Positions 55,669 through 64,000 of a DNA stretch of 64,000 nt are shown here, in pieces. Origin of the DNA: Nitrososphaeria archaeon (GTDB taxonomy: Archaea; Thermoproteota; Nitrososphaeria; JACIWG01); contig JARVJP010000008.1 in assembly GCA_029776065.1 (NCBI GenBank), positions 49,222 to 113,221 of the forward strand. Reading direction: 5' to 3'. How positions within the stretch are numbered: position 1 is the stretch's first letter; each line of letters starts with the position of its first letter. The notes beneath the pieces were generated by a model. The model was not told where the DNA came from. It worked only from the letters and a program-made list of their open reading frames with translations, and made no database searches. The position numbers were made by a program, and so were the translations under genes.

Positions 55669-57366
55669 TTAGTCTAGGTAAGAATATCTTATGTCGAACA
55701 TCTCATTTGGGTAAAAGCGGAGTCCGTGAACCTTCGTACTCGAAGCCACCACATATCTTTGAACATATAACCAAATATCTGGGCAGTCCTCCCAGATTAT
55801 CTTTATTGCTTCTGCGTATATTTTTGATCTTTGTTCAGGAATTGGTTCAATTCTCCCCTGATCCAATAAGCGGTCTACTTCTGTGTTTTTATAGAAAGCC
55901 CAGTTAAACTTGCCTGGAGGCCATTGGGAAGAATGTAAGGTTGCATAGAGTGCACCATCTGCGTCAGGATAGTTGCCTGCCCAGCCTATTAAAACAATAT
56001 CCCACGATGTTGAAGTGGCGTTTTTAGACATTAGTTCGCTAACAAAGGTAGGCCAATCTGGTGTAAAGAGCTCTACTATAACACCTACCTTAGCAAGATA
56101 TGACTGTATTGCTTCTGCTACCTGCTTGTCGAAAAGATACCTTCCAGTAGGGCTCATCATCTTTACTTTAAAGCCATTTGGATACCCTGCTTCAGAGAGT
56201 AGTTGTTTAGCCTTATCCGGGTTGTACTCGTAAGGTTTTTGTTCTGAAAATCCAAACATGGATTGATGAAATGGGCCTTTAACTGTACTCCCAAGGTTGA
56301 ATAAGACATTTTTTGTTATAGCTTCTTTATCTACAGCATAGTTTAGTGCTTGCCTTACCTTCACATTGTTAAAAGGTTCTTTTTGTGTGTTAAATCCAGC
56401 ATAGATGTACCTTGTGCTATCTGCAGCGAATACGATGATTCCTGTTGTGCTATTCATTTTAACAACATCAGGTGGGGGTGGAGCGATAGCGATGTCGAGA
56501 TCGCCAGCGAGGAGCATTGCCTCTCGTGTCTGCGCCTCTGGAACAATTTTGAATATTACCTCATCTATTTTAGGGGTGCCTTTCCAATATTCGTCAAATT
56601 TTGTAAGAACTATTTTTTCTCCTTTTACCCATTCTTTGAATTTATATGGTCCTGTGCCTATGTTATATAAGTTTCTAGCAATGTTCTCTTCTCCTATTTT
56701 TTGGTAGGTTGCTGGTGAGATGATACCCCATCCGGATAGGGCTGAGATGAATGGTGCGAATCTTTTCTTTAGGTTAAACTTTAACGTGTAATTATCCACT
56801 ATTTCTGTAGAATTAAGTGCTTCTAGTTGTGCCCTGTTTGGTACTTTCACATCTGGGTTAAGAATTCTGTTAAAAGTGAATTTGACTGCTTGGCTGTTGA
56901 GTTCTGTGCCATCTTGGAACTTTATGCCCTTTCTTAGTACTACTGTAACATGAAGACCATCTTCTGAAGTCGTGACGCTTTCTGCAAGATAGGGCGCTAA
57001 TACTCCATTTTCGTTGTACCATACCAATGGTTCGCATATGAAGTTGACTATGTTCTGTATTGGGGTAGTTGTTTGGGCATGTGGATCTAAATTGTCTGCG
57101 TCTATTCCTATACCGATCCTAATCACTTTCTTTAAGCCTGTAGTTGTAGTGGTTATGGTTTGTGAGGTGATTGTTGTGGTTGTGCTAGGGGTTGACATGG
57201 TAGTTGTTTTAGTGGTTGTTGTGGTTGTGCTAGTTTGCGTGGAAGTAGTTGTTGAGGGTTGTGAGCTGAATTGTATATACGCAATTATACCTGCTAAGGC
57301 AATAACAACAATTGCTACTAGTGTGATTATTGTTCGACTAAGACCTTTTGCTTTCGGTCTACTCAC
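55669..57366 (-). CDS. Peptide/nickel-type ABC solute-binding protein
   Basis: 565 residues. One N-terminal membrane helix (TIITLVAIVVIALAGIIAYI) anchors the protein, followed by a 45-residue Thr/Ser-rich stalk (residues 33-75), then a complete SBP_bac_5 domain (VIRIGIGIDADNLDPHAQTT, VRQALNYAVDKEAI, and WAGNYPDADG). It should bind oligopeptides, nickel chelates or similar ligands outside the cell. No OppB/C/D/F permease or ATPase genes are near, so it is an orphan or uses a transporter encoded elsewhere. Confidence 0.88.
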   Translation of the reverse strand: MSRPKAKGLSRTIITLVAIVVIALAGIIAYIQFSSQPSTTTSTQTSTTTTTTKTTTMSTPSTTTTITSQTITTTTTGLKKVIRIGIGIDADNLDPHAQTTTPIQNIVNFICEPLVWYNENGVLAPYLAESVTTSEDGLHVTVVLRKGIKFQDGTELNSQAVKFTFNRILNPDVKVPNRAQLEALNSTEIVDNYTLKFNLKKRFAPFISALSGWGIISPATYQKIGEENIARNLYNIGTGPYKFKEWVKGEKIVLTKFDEYWKGTPKIDEVIFKIVPEAQTREAMLLAGDLDIAIAPPPPDVVKMNSTTGIIVFAADSTRYIYAGFNTQKEPFNNVKVRQALNYAVDKEAITKNVLFNLGSTVKGPFHQSMFGFSEQKPYEYNPDKAKQLLSEAGYPNGFKVKMMSPTGRYLFDKQVAEAIQSYLAKVGVIVELFTPDWPTFVSELMSKNATSTSWDIVLIGWAGNYPDADGALYATLHSSQWPPGKFNWAFYKNTEVDRLLDQGRIEPIPEQRSKIYAEAIKIIWEDCPDIWLYVQRYVVASSTKVHGLRFYPNEMFDIRYSYLD

Positions 57367-57522
57367 TTTGACACCTGTTAGACAAAACCTTCCTGGCTAT
57401 TGATTAATAAATCTTTCGTGCTTTGAAATGAAAGTCATTAAATACAATTTACATTTTATCTCTTTATTCTTTTTCTGTTCGTTAAATAACCTCTATATAG
57501 GCTAAATAAATTAACGCGAGTT

Positions 57523-58272
57523 ATGGTGCTAAATAATGTTCTTGGAGTGGTGGGTAGTCCGAGGAAGGGGCGGCTTACCGACCAACTTGTATCTAAGTGT
57601 TTGGAGGGCGTGTCATCTATTGGAACTAAGACTAGGAAGGTCTACTTAATCGACTACAATGTACCGTTTTACACAGAGCAAGCTGTATGCCCAGATGAAT
57701 TGAACAGTTTATGTGAAGAGGCTGACGCTATAGTTATAGGGTCGCCTGTCTACTGGGGTGGGATAAACGGGTTAACTAAAAACTTCATGGACACGGTGAG
57801 GATATCTAATGCTAATGGCAAGTATGGACTAGGGATCTCTGTAGCTGGTGGCACTGGCAAAGGCGTCTGCTCTGCCCTACAGGATATTTACCGCTTTTTC
57901 TATCATAGAAGGATGAGGGGATTATATCCTACGCCAGTTACGAGATTCAATTTTGATAGTGCTATGAAATCGCTTTATGACTCAGGCCAGAAGTTAGCTA
58001 AGCTCCCTGTTAAGAAGAAGGTTTTCTTAGATTATTTTGGTAGAGCGGAATACTATGAAAAACTTAGGTACTTGAACTATACGTATATAGACGAATTCGT
58101 CTTGTTAACTAAGTACTTATTAAAATCTGTAAAGAGGCATGAAAAATATAAAGAATCGAAAAAGGAATACGAATTAGCTTTAAAACTTATTGGAAATGGT
58201 GAAAAAGGTAAAGCCTTAAAGCACGTAGTGAAAGCTTATAACGCGCTCTATTTTCCTCCAAAAGAGGAATAA
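57523..58272 (+). CDS. NADPH-dependent FMN reductase-like flavoprotein
   Basis: 249 residues. The flavodoxin-like phosphate loop is VVGSPRKGRLTDQLVSK and the FMN edge loop is IVIGSPVYWGGINGLTKNFM. The C-terminal 110 residues are a lysine-rich, mostly helical extension that is not part of the usual fold. It reduces FMN or quinones, or transfers electrons. A TATA-like ctctatatagg (57489-57499) lies about 30 bases before the ATG. It precedes a ferredoxin-type gene that could be its electron partner. Confidence 0.8.
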   Translation: MVLNNVLGVVGSPRKGRLTDQLVSKCLEGVSSIGTKTRKVYLIDYNVPFYTEQAVCPDELNSLCEEADAIVIGSPVYWGGINGLTKNFMDTVRISNANGKYGLGISVAGGTGKGVCSALQDIYRFFYHRRMRGLYPTPVTRFNFDSAMKSLYDSGQKLAKLPVKKKVFLDYFGRAEYYEKLRYLNYTYIDEFVLLTKYLLKSVKRHEKYKESKKEYELALKLIGNGEKGKALKHVVKAYNALYFPPKEE

Positions 58273-58379
58273 ACTTTCCCTAAAAACCATATTCAAGTCT
58301 TAGGGATTCAAAATGATGTTTCGATATAGCGCCGCCATAAGATTAATATAAACAGAATAGCTGTTACATGTGAGGATAA

Positions 58380-59099
58380 TTGTCATCTTCCTTTCATAAA
58401 GAACTCGAATTAATGGCAAGGAACCTTGGAGCAGACTTGTTCGGTGCCGCAGATCTCAGTAGGGCGCATGATTTTATGTGCAATCAAGGAGGAGAATACC
58501 TTAGAAAGTTCCCTAGAGCGATATCAATAGGTATAAGGTTGATGGACGCAGTAGTCGACGAGCTTCCAAGGCATGAGGAAAAACCAGTTATCTTTGCCTA
58601 TAGAGCTTTATACAATTCAGTTAATTCTAGACTGGACCACATAGGGCTAATGCTTTCTAGAAGGATCCAAAGGGAGGGTTATATGGCGTATCCTATTCCA
58701 GCATCACTCGTTATAGACTATGATAAATTGATTGGAACCGTTTCTAACAAACTAGCAGCAAGCCTCGCTGGGCTTGGATGGATTGGGAAGAGTTGCCTAC
58801 TTGTGACACCAGAGTTTGGGCCAAGAGCGAGATATGCAACCGTTCTTACCGATGCGCCATTGGATGTAGGTGCTCCTATGGCAGTTAGATGTGGAAGTTG
58901 CAGAGAGTGCGTGGACATATGCCCTGTGAAGGCTTTTACAGGGGCTACCTTTAATCCGAATGAACCTAGAGAGGTGCGATTTAATGCGCATGCTTGCAAT
59001 AACTATATGAAAGACAGGGAACGTAGAATTGGTGAACAATTGTGTGGTCTATGCGTTTACGTCTGCCCTTATGGAAGGAAGTCGAAGATGAAAAAGTAA
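58380..59099 (+). CDS. QueG-like 4Fe-4S protein
   Basis: 239 residues from TTG. Residues 1-150 are a flavodoxin-independent domain of the epoxyqueuosine-reductase type (DLFGAADLSRAHDF, then ASLAGLGWIGKSCLLVTPEF). Two 4Fe-4S sites follow, CGSCRECVDICP and CGLCVYVCP with an additional Cys in HACNNYMKD. QueG uses cobalamin for queuosine synthesis, but many short archaeal relatives are generic electron carriers, and no cobalamin motif is visible here. The FMN reductase upstream is a likely partner. Confidence 0.75.
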   Translation: MSSSFHKELELMARNLGADLFGAADLSRAHDFMCNQGGEYLRKFPRAISIGIRLMDAVVDELPRHEEKPVIFAYRALYNSVNSRLDHIGLMLSRRIQREGYMAYPIPASLVIDYDKLIGTVSNKLAASLAGLGWIGKSCLLVTPEFGPRARYATVLTDAPLDVGAPMAVRCGSCRECVDICPVKAFTGATFNPNEPREVRFNAHACNNYMKDRERRIGEQLCGLCVYVCPYGRKSKMKK

Positions 59100-59115
59100 T
59101 TTGGAACGGGTGAAG

Positions 59116-59946
59116 TTACCCTTTAACAGCTCCCATCGTTAAACCCTTGATAAGATACTTTTGGACCGCCCAAACGAAAACGAGCATAGGTACTAGCTGT
59201 ATCGTTGAAGAAGCAAAAAGTGGCCCCCACTCTGCTCCATAGAGACCTCCAAGCATTTCACTGATGACGATAGGGGCTGTAACCGACCTTGTAGCCGTAA
59301 AGATGTACGCGAACATAAACTCGTTCCAACAAAAGACCGCGGCAAGTACTGAGACACTCACCATACCAGGCGCGATGAGTGGGAGTGTGATCTTATAGAA
59401 CGCTTGAAGCCTAGTTGCCCCATCAATCATAGCTGCTTCTTCCAGGTTCACAGGCACTTCATCAATAAAAGCCATCATTATCCATGTTGAGAGGCTGACG
59501 TAGAATGTGACATAGAGGAGAATAACGATTAATTGGGTGTCTAGGAGGTGTAGCTCACTAAACAATGGGAAAAGTGGCACTGTTATTACTATAGGGGGGA
59601 ACATCCTAGTCGCTATCAAGGAGAAGGCGGTGAAGTTCATTATCTTAAAGTGGAACCTAGAAAACGCGTATGCGGCTAAGGTGGAGATCGTTAAAATGAT
59701 GACGGTTGAAACTGCTGTAATGGTAGCACTGTTCTGTAGTGCGTAGAAGAACTTTGGCCAAACGTTGATCAAGTCTTCGTAGTTGATTAGAGTTGGGTTG
59801 AATAGGATTTTAGGAGGCCATCCGAATATTTCCTTTGGGTGTTTAAATGAAGATGTGATCACGAAGAAGATTGGGAGCATCGACCAAAGAACCAATAGGA
59901 TCAGCGATATCCACGCGACTATGTCTTCTAAGTATTTTGTTTTCAA
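59116..59946 (-). CDS. MalG-type sugar ABC permease
   Basis: 276 residues with six membrane helices and the EAA loop EAAMIDGATRLQAFYKITLP that contacts the ATPase. It overlaps the MalF-type gene by 4 bases, so they are translated together. In the family it forms the transmembrane channel for mono-, di- or oligosaccharides, glycerol-phosphate or polyols. No ATPase gene is adjacent in this window, so an MsmX/UgpC-type ATPase must come from elsewhere. Confidence 0.9.
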   Translation of the reverse strand: MKTKYLEDIVAWISLILLVLWSMLPIFFVITSSFKHPKEIFGWPPKILFNPTLINYEDLINVWPKFFYALQNSATITAVSTVIILTISTLAAYAFSRFHFKIMNFTAFSLIATRMFPPIVITVPLFPLFSELHLLDTQLIVILLYVTFYVSLSTWIMMAFIDEVPVNLEEAAMIDGATRLQAFYKITLPLIAPGMVSVSVLAAVFCWNEFMFAYIFTATRSVTAPIVISEMLGGLYGAEWGPLFASSTIQLVPMLVFVWAVQKYLIKGLTMGAVKG

Positions 59947-60836
59947 ACCCTTCCCCTCGACATTATCTGGCGGTAAAGTGCTCTCAGATAGTACGCTGAA
60001 ACCAGGAAGGTGAATATTAGCATAACTACTCCTACCGTTGCACCTACACCCAAGTGGAGGAATTTGAAAGATTGAAGGTACAAGTAAACAGAAAGTATTG
60101 TCGTTGAATTGTATGGGCCGCCTTGTGTTAAGATCCAGATCACATCGAATGTTCTAAATGCGAAGATCGTTCTAAATGTAAGTGCTACTGCAATAGCAGT
60201 CATAATAGATGGTAGTGTCACGTATCTGAACCTTTGAAACTTTGAGGCACCATCGACCAAGGCGGCTTCATGCCTTTCCACAGGTATGGTTGTAATTGCC
60301 GCATACAATATTAACGTGGTAAATGGGAACTCCCTCCACGTGTTGATGATGACTATTATCAAGAGCGCGGTTACAGGGTCCATAAGCCACGTTTCTGTAC
60401 TCACGCCGAACAGGGAAAACATATAACTTATGAAACCGAAATCGGCAGATAGAAGGTTCTTCCAAGCTACTACGCTAACAACGGGGCTGATAGCGAATGG
60501 CGCGATTATAAGTGAAACCCAAACCTTATGAAGTGGGAACTTCTTAGATAAAAGCAATGCTGATGCCAAACCTAAGAGGAACTCTAGGCTCACTGCGACG
60601 AAGACGAACCACAAGTTTAGGATTATGGCGTTTAGAAAGGTTGGGTCAGAGAATACCTCAATATAGTTTTCGAGTCCTATGAACACAGGATCATATCCGA
60701 AGGTGTACTCATGGAGGCTGAGAAAAAAGGACCAAGCGCCTGGAATGAGGAGAACAGCTGAGAGAATCGCTACAACTGGTGTGATCAAAAACAGTGGAAG
60801 CCGCTCTTCTTTTCTTAATAATCGTTGCTTAGTCAT
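59943..60836 (-). CDS. MalF-type sugar ABC permease
   Basis: 297 residues with six to seven membrane helices and the EAA loop EAALVDGASKFQRFRYVTLP. Helical segments start at LFLITPVVAILSAVLLIPGA. It is the first gene of the permease pair, and its upstream region is shared with the divergent FAD oxidoreductase gene at 60931, suggesting common regulation from this 94-base gap. Confidence 0.9.
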   Translation of the reverse strand: MTKQRLLRKEERLPLFLITPVVAILSAVLLIPGAWSFFLSLHEYTFGYDPVFIGLENYIEVFSDPTFLNAIILNLWFVFVAVSLEFLLGLASALLLSKKFPLHKVWVSLIIAPFAISPVVSVVAWKNLLSADFGFISYMFSLFGVSTETWLMDPVTALLIIVIINTWREFPFTTLILYAAITTIPVERHEAALVDGASKFQRFRYVTLPSIMTAIAVALTFRTIFAFRTFDVIWILTQGGPYNSTTILSVYLYLQSFKFLHLGVGATVGVVMLIFTFLVSAYYLRALYRQIMSRGRV

Positions 60837-60930
60837 TTTTGTACATCGCCTAATGCCCTTGCGGATATTTAACTTTTAGTATAAGTTATTTAGAAAGTTT
60901 AATAATATAACAAATCAATCAAAATATGTG

Positions 60931-62355
60931 ATGTTTTTGGCAAAGAGAAATTTAGACCTTGTTGAGAAGGTTCCAATAGTTGAAAGCGTGGATGTTGTCG
61001 TCGTTGGTGGAGGCCCAGCTGGTATAGCTGCTGCGATAGCGAGCGGACGAAGTGGTGCTAAGACAATGCTTGTTGAACAGTATGGGTATCTTGGTGGTAC
61101 CGCCACAGCCAGCCTAGTTGGGCCGTTTATGACTTCATTTACCTCTGATGGGAAAGAACAGAACATAGTAGGAGTTTTTGACGAGATTGTGAGGCGTATG
61201 GAGTTGATGGGAGGTGCCATACATCCATCAAAGGTACGGCATGGTACGTCTTATTCATCATGGCTTGGCTATGGGCATGACCATGTGACTCCGTTTGAAT
61301 CAGAGATTTTGAAACTGGTTGCTTTTGAGATGATGGAGGAGGCAGGTGTTAAGCTACTACTTCATACGTACTTTGTTAAGCCGATAATGGAAAACAATGT
61401 CGTTAAAGGCGCTATCTTTGTTAACAAGTCAGGTCTAATAGCGATCAAGGCTAAAGTAGTAGTTGATTGCACAGGAGACGCCGATGTCGCTGCTCGTGCT
61501 GGTGTCCTATATAGCAAGGGCAGGCCAACTGATGGGTTGATGCAACCAGCAACTATGTTCTTTAGGGTTAGAAACGTGGACGATGCCAAACTTCAAAGTT
61601 ACTTTGATGAACATCCAAATGAAAAAGATAAGATGACTCCAGGTTTACCTAAAACCTTCAGCTCTCTAATAGAAGAAGCAAAAAAGAAAGGAGACTTCCC
61701 ATTAAATCACGATATTATAGGTGCATATCAGACAACGAAGAAGGGTGAATATTTGATGAACGCTTCTAGGCTGCATAAAATTAATGGCACTGTTGCTGAG
61801 GACTTGACTAAAGCAGAGATAGAAGGGAGGAAGCAGGTTCAGGTTCTGATGAAGTTTTTAAGAAAGTATGTGCCCGGCTTTGAAAACGCTGAACTTGCAG
61901 AAGTCGCATCAAGCATAGGCATCCGTGAAACTAGACATATTATTGGCGAATACATTCTGACACAAGAAGATGTACAAGAAGCAAGAGAATTTGACGACGT
62001 TATTGCATTAGCATCATTTCCTATAGATATCCATGACCCTAAGACTGGTGGAGGCTACTTTGTTGGCTTGAAAAGAGGAACATCTTTTGAAATCCCTTAC
62101 AGATGCCTTGTACCAAAGAAGATCGAACAACTACTGGTCGCTGGACGACCTATCTCAGCAACGCATGAAGCCGCTGGAGCGATTAGAGAAATGCCTCAAT
62201 GTTTCGCTATGGGCCAAGCCGCAGGCATCGCAGCAGCTTTAGCTGTTAAAACTAAAAAACCGCCACGAAAGATCGATGTCAAAACGCTTCAGAAGAAGCT
62301 TCTTGAACAGAATGTGGTTCTTCCAGACAGGATAAGGTCAAGCTTAGCGAATTAG
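60931..62355 (+). CDS. FAD-dependent oxidoreductase (FAD_oxidored family), copy A
   Basis: 474 residues from ATG 60931. The FAD dinucleotide motif is VDVVVVGGGPAGIAAAIASG; the conserved TGDADVAARAG loop, IGIRETRHIIGEY, and the C-terminal RCLVPKKIEQLLVAGRPIS complete the family pattern. The family includes dehydrogenases of cyclic or hydroxylated substrates, with the acceptor unknown. It converges with a paralogue 11 bases away and is divergent to a sugar-type permease pair, so an uptake-and-oxidation role is inferred. A TATA-like element lies around 60897-60910. Confidence 0.82.
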   Translation: MFLAKRNLDLVEKVPIVESVDVVVVGGGPAGIAAAIASGRSGAKTMLVEQYGYLGGTATASLVGPFMTSFTSDGKEQNIVGVFDEIVRRMELMGGAIHPSKVRHGTSYSSWLGYGHDHVTPFESEILKLVAFEMMEEAGVKLLLHTYFVKPIMENNVVKGAIFVNKSGLIAIKAKVVVDCTGDADVAARAGVLYSKGRPTDGLMQPATMFFRVRNVDDAKLQSYFDEHPNEKDKMTPGLPKTFSSLIEEAKKKGDFPLNHDIIGAYQTTKKGEYLMNASRLHKINGTVAEDLTKAEIEGRKQVQVLMKFLRKYVPGFENAELAEVASSIGIRETRHIIGEYILTQEDVQEAREFDDVIALASFPIDIHDPKTGGGYFVGLKRGTSFEIPYRCLVPKKIEQLLVAGRPISATHEAAGAIREMPQCFAMGQAAGIAAALAVKTKKPPRKIDVKTLQKKLLEQNVVLPDRIRSSLAN

Positions 62356-62366
62356 GTCAAATAGGC

Positions 62367-63683
62367 CTATACTATTGCTCCTTGTTCTAATAAGGTCTGC
62401 CTAAGTTTTTCCGCCTCTAACTTGCGTGGCGGTACACCTTCTCTCACCGCTAACGCGGCTGCTGTACCTGCTGCTTGGCCTATCGCCATGCAAGGTCCCA
62501 TTACCCGTGTGGATGCATGTGCTTCAAACGTTGTGGAAATACATCTCCCAGCTACAACTAGGTTATCGATCTTCTTGGGGATCAGACACCTATATGGTAT
62601 GCCATATGAAGCACCACCTTTGATATAGGCTCTTTGGACGCCTGCACCATTTGGGTTATGGATGTCTAAGAAATAACCTGACTTTGCGATTTGATCCTCG
62701 AACTGCCTTGCTTGAAGCACGTCTTCTCCAGTAAGTACGTATTCCCCAATGATTCTTCTAGTCTCCCTTACCCCTATTATTGGCCCTGTCCCAACCAACA
62801 CAGATGATTCAAAGCCTGAAACATATCTTTTTAAGAAACTAACAACCTTTGGTATCTGCTTCCTCAGCTCGATCTCTGCCTGGGTTAGATCAAGTGCTTG
62901 CGTTCCATCGATCCTGTTCACCCTTGTTCCATTGACGGCTACTACACCCTTCTGTATTGTGAAGTACCAAAGCTGGTTGACTGGTGCAGGTAACTCACCT
63001 TTTTGGTTAGCCTCCTTTGTAAGTTGAAATAACTTGTCCTTTGGGAATGAATCGCTCTTTTCGGTGTCAACGTTCGCTAAAGTGAACATTAGAGAGGGGG
63101 GTTGCATGAGACCATCCTCTTTCCTTCCTTTTTCGAAAGAAGCGCCACATCTGGCTGCAATATCCCCATCACCACTTGCGTCTATAACGACTTTTGCTAA
63201 GACTGCTTGACGCCCTGACTTGTTCTCAAGTATAACTCCCTTTACTATATTCCTTTGCACTATGCCGTCAACAGCGAGAGTATATAGCAGAATCTTCGAG
63301 TTTGCTTCTTCTAACATCTCAAGAGCCACCTGCTTAAAGACTTCCGGATCGATCGGGGCTGTAGACCCCCTCATAGTTTTAGATACAATTTTCCCGGGCA
63401 TATGTCCTGGAGACCCTTTATTTCTGATTAAACGGTCAACAACCTCCTGTGGTATTCCTTTGATGACTCGTGTTCCATCTGCTGCTATAAAAGCATGGAG
63501 TGGTAGTCCTGTTGCCGCCATCCCACCTAGGAAACCGAAACGTTCAATTAACAGAGTCGAAGCCTTATTTCTAGCAGACGCTATCGCAGCTATTAATCCC
63601 GCTGGGCCTCCACCAACGACGACAACATCCACTTTATCTAAAATTGGAAGGTTACGTCCTTTCTCGTAAAAAGTATGATTCAT
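62367..63683 (-). CDS. FAD-dependent oxidoreductase (FAD_oxidored family), copy B
   Basis: 438 residues, paralogous to copy A over its full length: FAD motif VDVVVVGGGPAGLIAAIASA, GDGDIAARCGASF loop, IGVRETRRIIGEYVL, and RCLIPKKIDNLVVAGRCIS. The pair lies tail to tail, with an 11-base gap, and the copies differ enough to suggest distinct substrates or a heteromer. Its promoter side faces a Tat-signal protein gene at 63902 across a 218-base gap with a TATA-like region (ttatatatta, minus strand near 63705-63714). Confidence 0.82.
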   Translation of the reverse strand: MNHTFYEKGRNLPILDKVDVVVVGGGPAGLIAAIASARNKASTLLIERFGFLGGMAATGLPLHAFIAADGTRVIKGIPQEVVDRLIRNKGSPGHMPGKIVSKTMRGSTAPIDPEVFKQVALEMLEEANSKILLYTLAVDGIVQRNIVKGVILENKSGRQAVLAKVVIDASGDGDIAARCGASFEKGRKEDGLMQPPSLMFTLANVDTEKSDSFPKDKLFQLTKEANQKGELPAPVNQLWYFTIQKGVVAVNGTRVNRIDGTQALDLTQAEIELRKQIPKVVSFLKRYVSGFESSVLVGTGPIIGVRETRRIIGEYVLTGEDVLQARQFEDQIAKSGYFLDIHNPNGAGVQRAYIKGGASYGIPYRCLIPKKIDNLVVAGRCISTTFEAHASTRVMGPCMAIGQAAGTAAALAVREGVPPRKLEAEKLRQTLLEQGAIV

Positions 63684-63870
63684 GTCATTGAAAAGTCTCT
63701 AATTCATAATATATAAAGTCTTTTGACTCTGTTGATTGAAGGCTCCGTCCTTAGGTATGGCGTTTACATAAACTATCGACCTGACGTATGTAGATTCCAA
63801 TTTCCATCATGCGTAATTAGTATCCATTTTTAGTAGAATAGACTAATCAGGTGGTCTTGGTGTTAGAACA

Positions 63871-63880
63871 TTTAAATAAG
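63871..63880 (+). promoter_or_regulatory. TATA-like box of the 63902 gene
   Basis: The sequence tttaaataag lies about 27 bases before ATG 63902, giving a near-leaderless transcript of the exported-protein gene. Confidence 0.5.
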
Positions 63881-63901
63881 GCCTTTGTGCTCATTCTTCC
63901 T

Positions 63902-64000
63902 ATGTCAGAGAAGAAGATGGATCGGAGGAGGTTTATCTTTGTTGGTGCTGGTGCTGTTGCTGTGGCTGCTGTTGGTGGTGCGGTGTGGTATTTGACTAGG
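63902..64000 (+). CDS. Tat-type exported protein, 3' partial
   Basis: Only the first 33 residues are seen: MSEKKMDRRRFIFVGAGAVA and VAAVGGAVWYLTR. The twin-arginine motif DRRRFIF followed by an alanine-rich hydrophobic stretch is a Tat signal or signal anchor, typical of solute-binding proteins of archaeal sugar ABC transporters. It is therefore probably the binding protein of the MalF/MalG-type pair, but the mature part lies beyond the window, so this is inference. Confidence 0.6.
   Translation, partial: MSEKKMDRRRFIFVGAGAVAVAAVGGAVWYLTR

Overview
The window reads as an AT-leaning chromosome segment of an archaeon. Protein genes are preceded by archaeal TATA boxes about 25-30 bases before the presumed transcript start, many have short or no leaders, and GTG/TTG starts are common. 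Archaeal marker families are present: PhoU-TrkA_C proteins with an SLC41/MgtE permease, DUF99, archaeal-type phosphoglycerate kinase, an archaeal OGG-type glycosylase, XPD-like helicase, a two-gene Suf system, and tRNA-Cys without encoded CCA. A member of the Thermoproteota/TACK group is my guess, but no rRNA or ribosomal protein gene is present to settle it. There is no CRISPR array and no intact insertion sequence.

Layout. 0-6 kb: end of a nucleoside-type ABC permease, then a leftward block of a threonine-synthase-like PLP enzyme coupled to a class V aminotransferase, a FGGY sugar kinase and an iron alcohol dehydrogenase. 6-10.9 kb: small unknown genes, a gamma-glutamyltranspeptidase relic, a 48-residue zinc-ribbon gene, DUF99 converging on a DNA glycosylase, and an ArsB/NhaD transporter. 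10.9-21.8 kb: an ABC exporter, phosphoenolpyruvate synthase, SufC-SufB, an acetyltransferase, and a GAPDH-PGK operon. 21.7-27.3 kb: a large secreted beta-propeller/repeat protein and a Ca2+-type P-ATPase.

27.4-50.3 kb mixes intact genes with broken ones. Intact: GalT-like protein, corrinoid-protein reactivation-like protein, 1-Cys peroxiredoxin with a DsbA-like partner, YhfC-like membrane protease, the PhoU-TrkA_C/MgtE module, flavodoxin, cupin, several ABC-2 exporters, coiled-coil protein, tRNA-Cys, twin AbrB-like genes and an XPD-like helicase. Broken: nitroreductase, radical SAM protein, phosphoribosyltransferase fragment, an ABC ATPase lacking Walker A, an Ada-knuckle protein and two small membrane proteins. 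Most of these carry single-base indels, several of them in homopolymers, so assembly error and true gene decay must be separated.

50.4-64 kb is catabolic: UroD-like methyltransferase, KDPG-aldolase-like protein, secreted protein, amidohydrolase, peptide-type solute-binding protein, FMN reductase, QueG-like ferredoxin protein, MalF/MalG-type permeases, two paralogous FAD oxidoreductases facing each other, and the start of a Tat-type exported protein. The last five probably form one uptake-and-oxidation system for an unidentified small organic compound. This is the best candidate for an undescribed pathway in the window.
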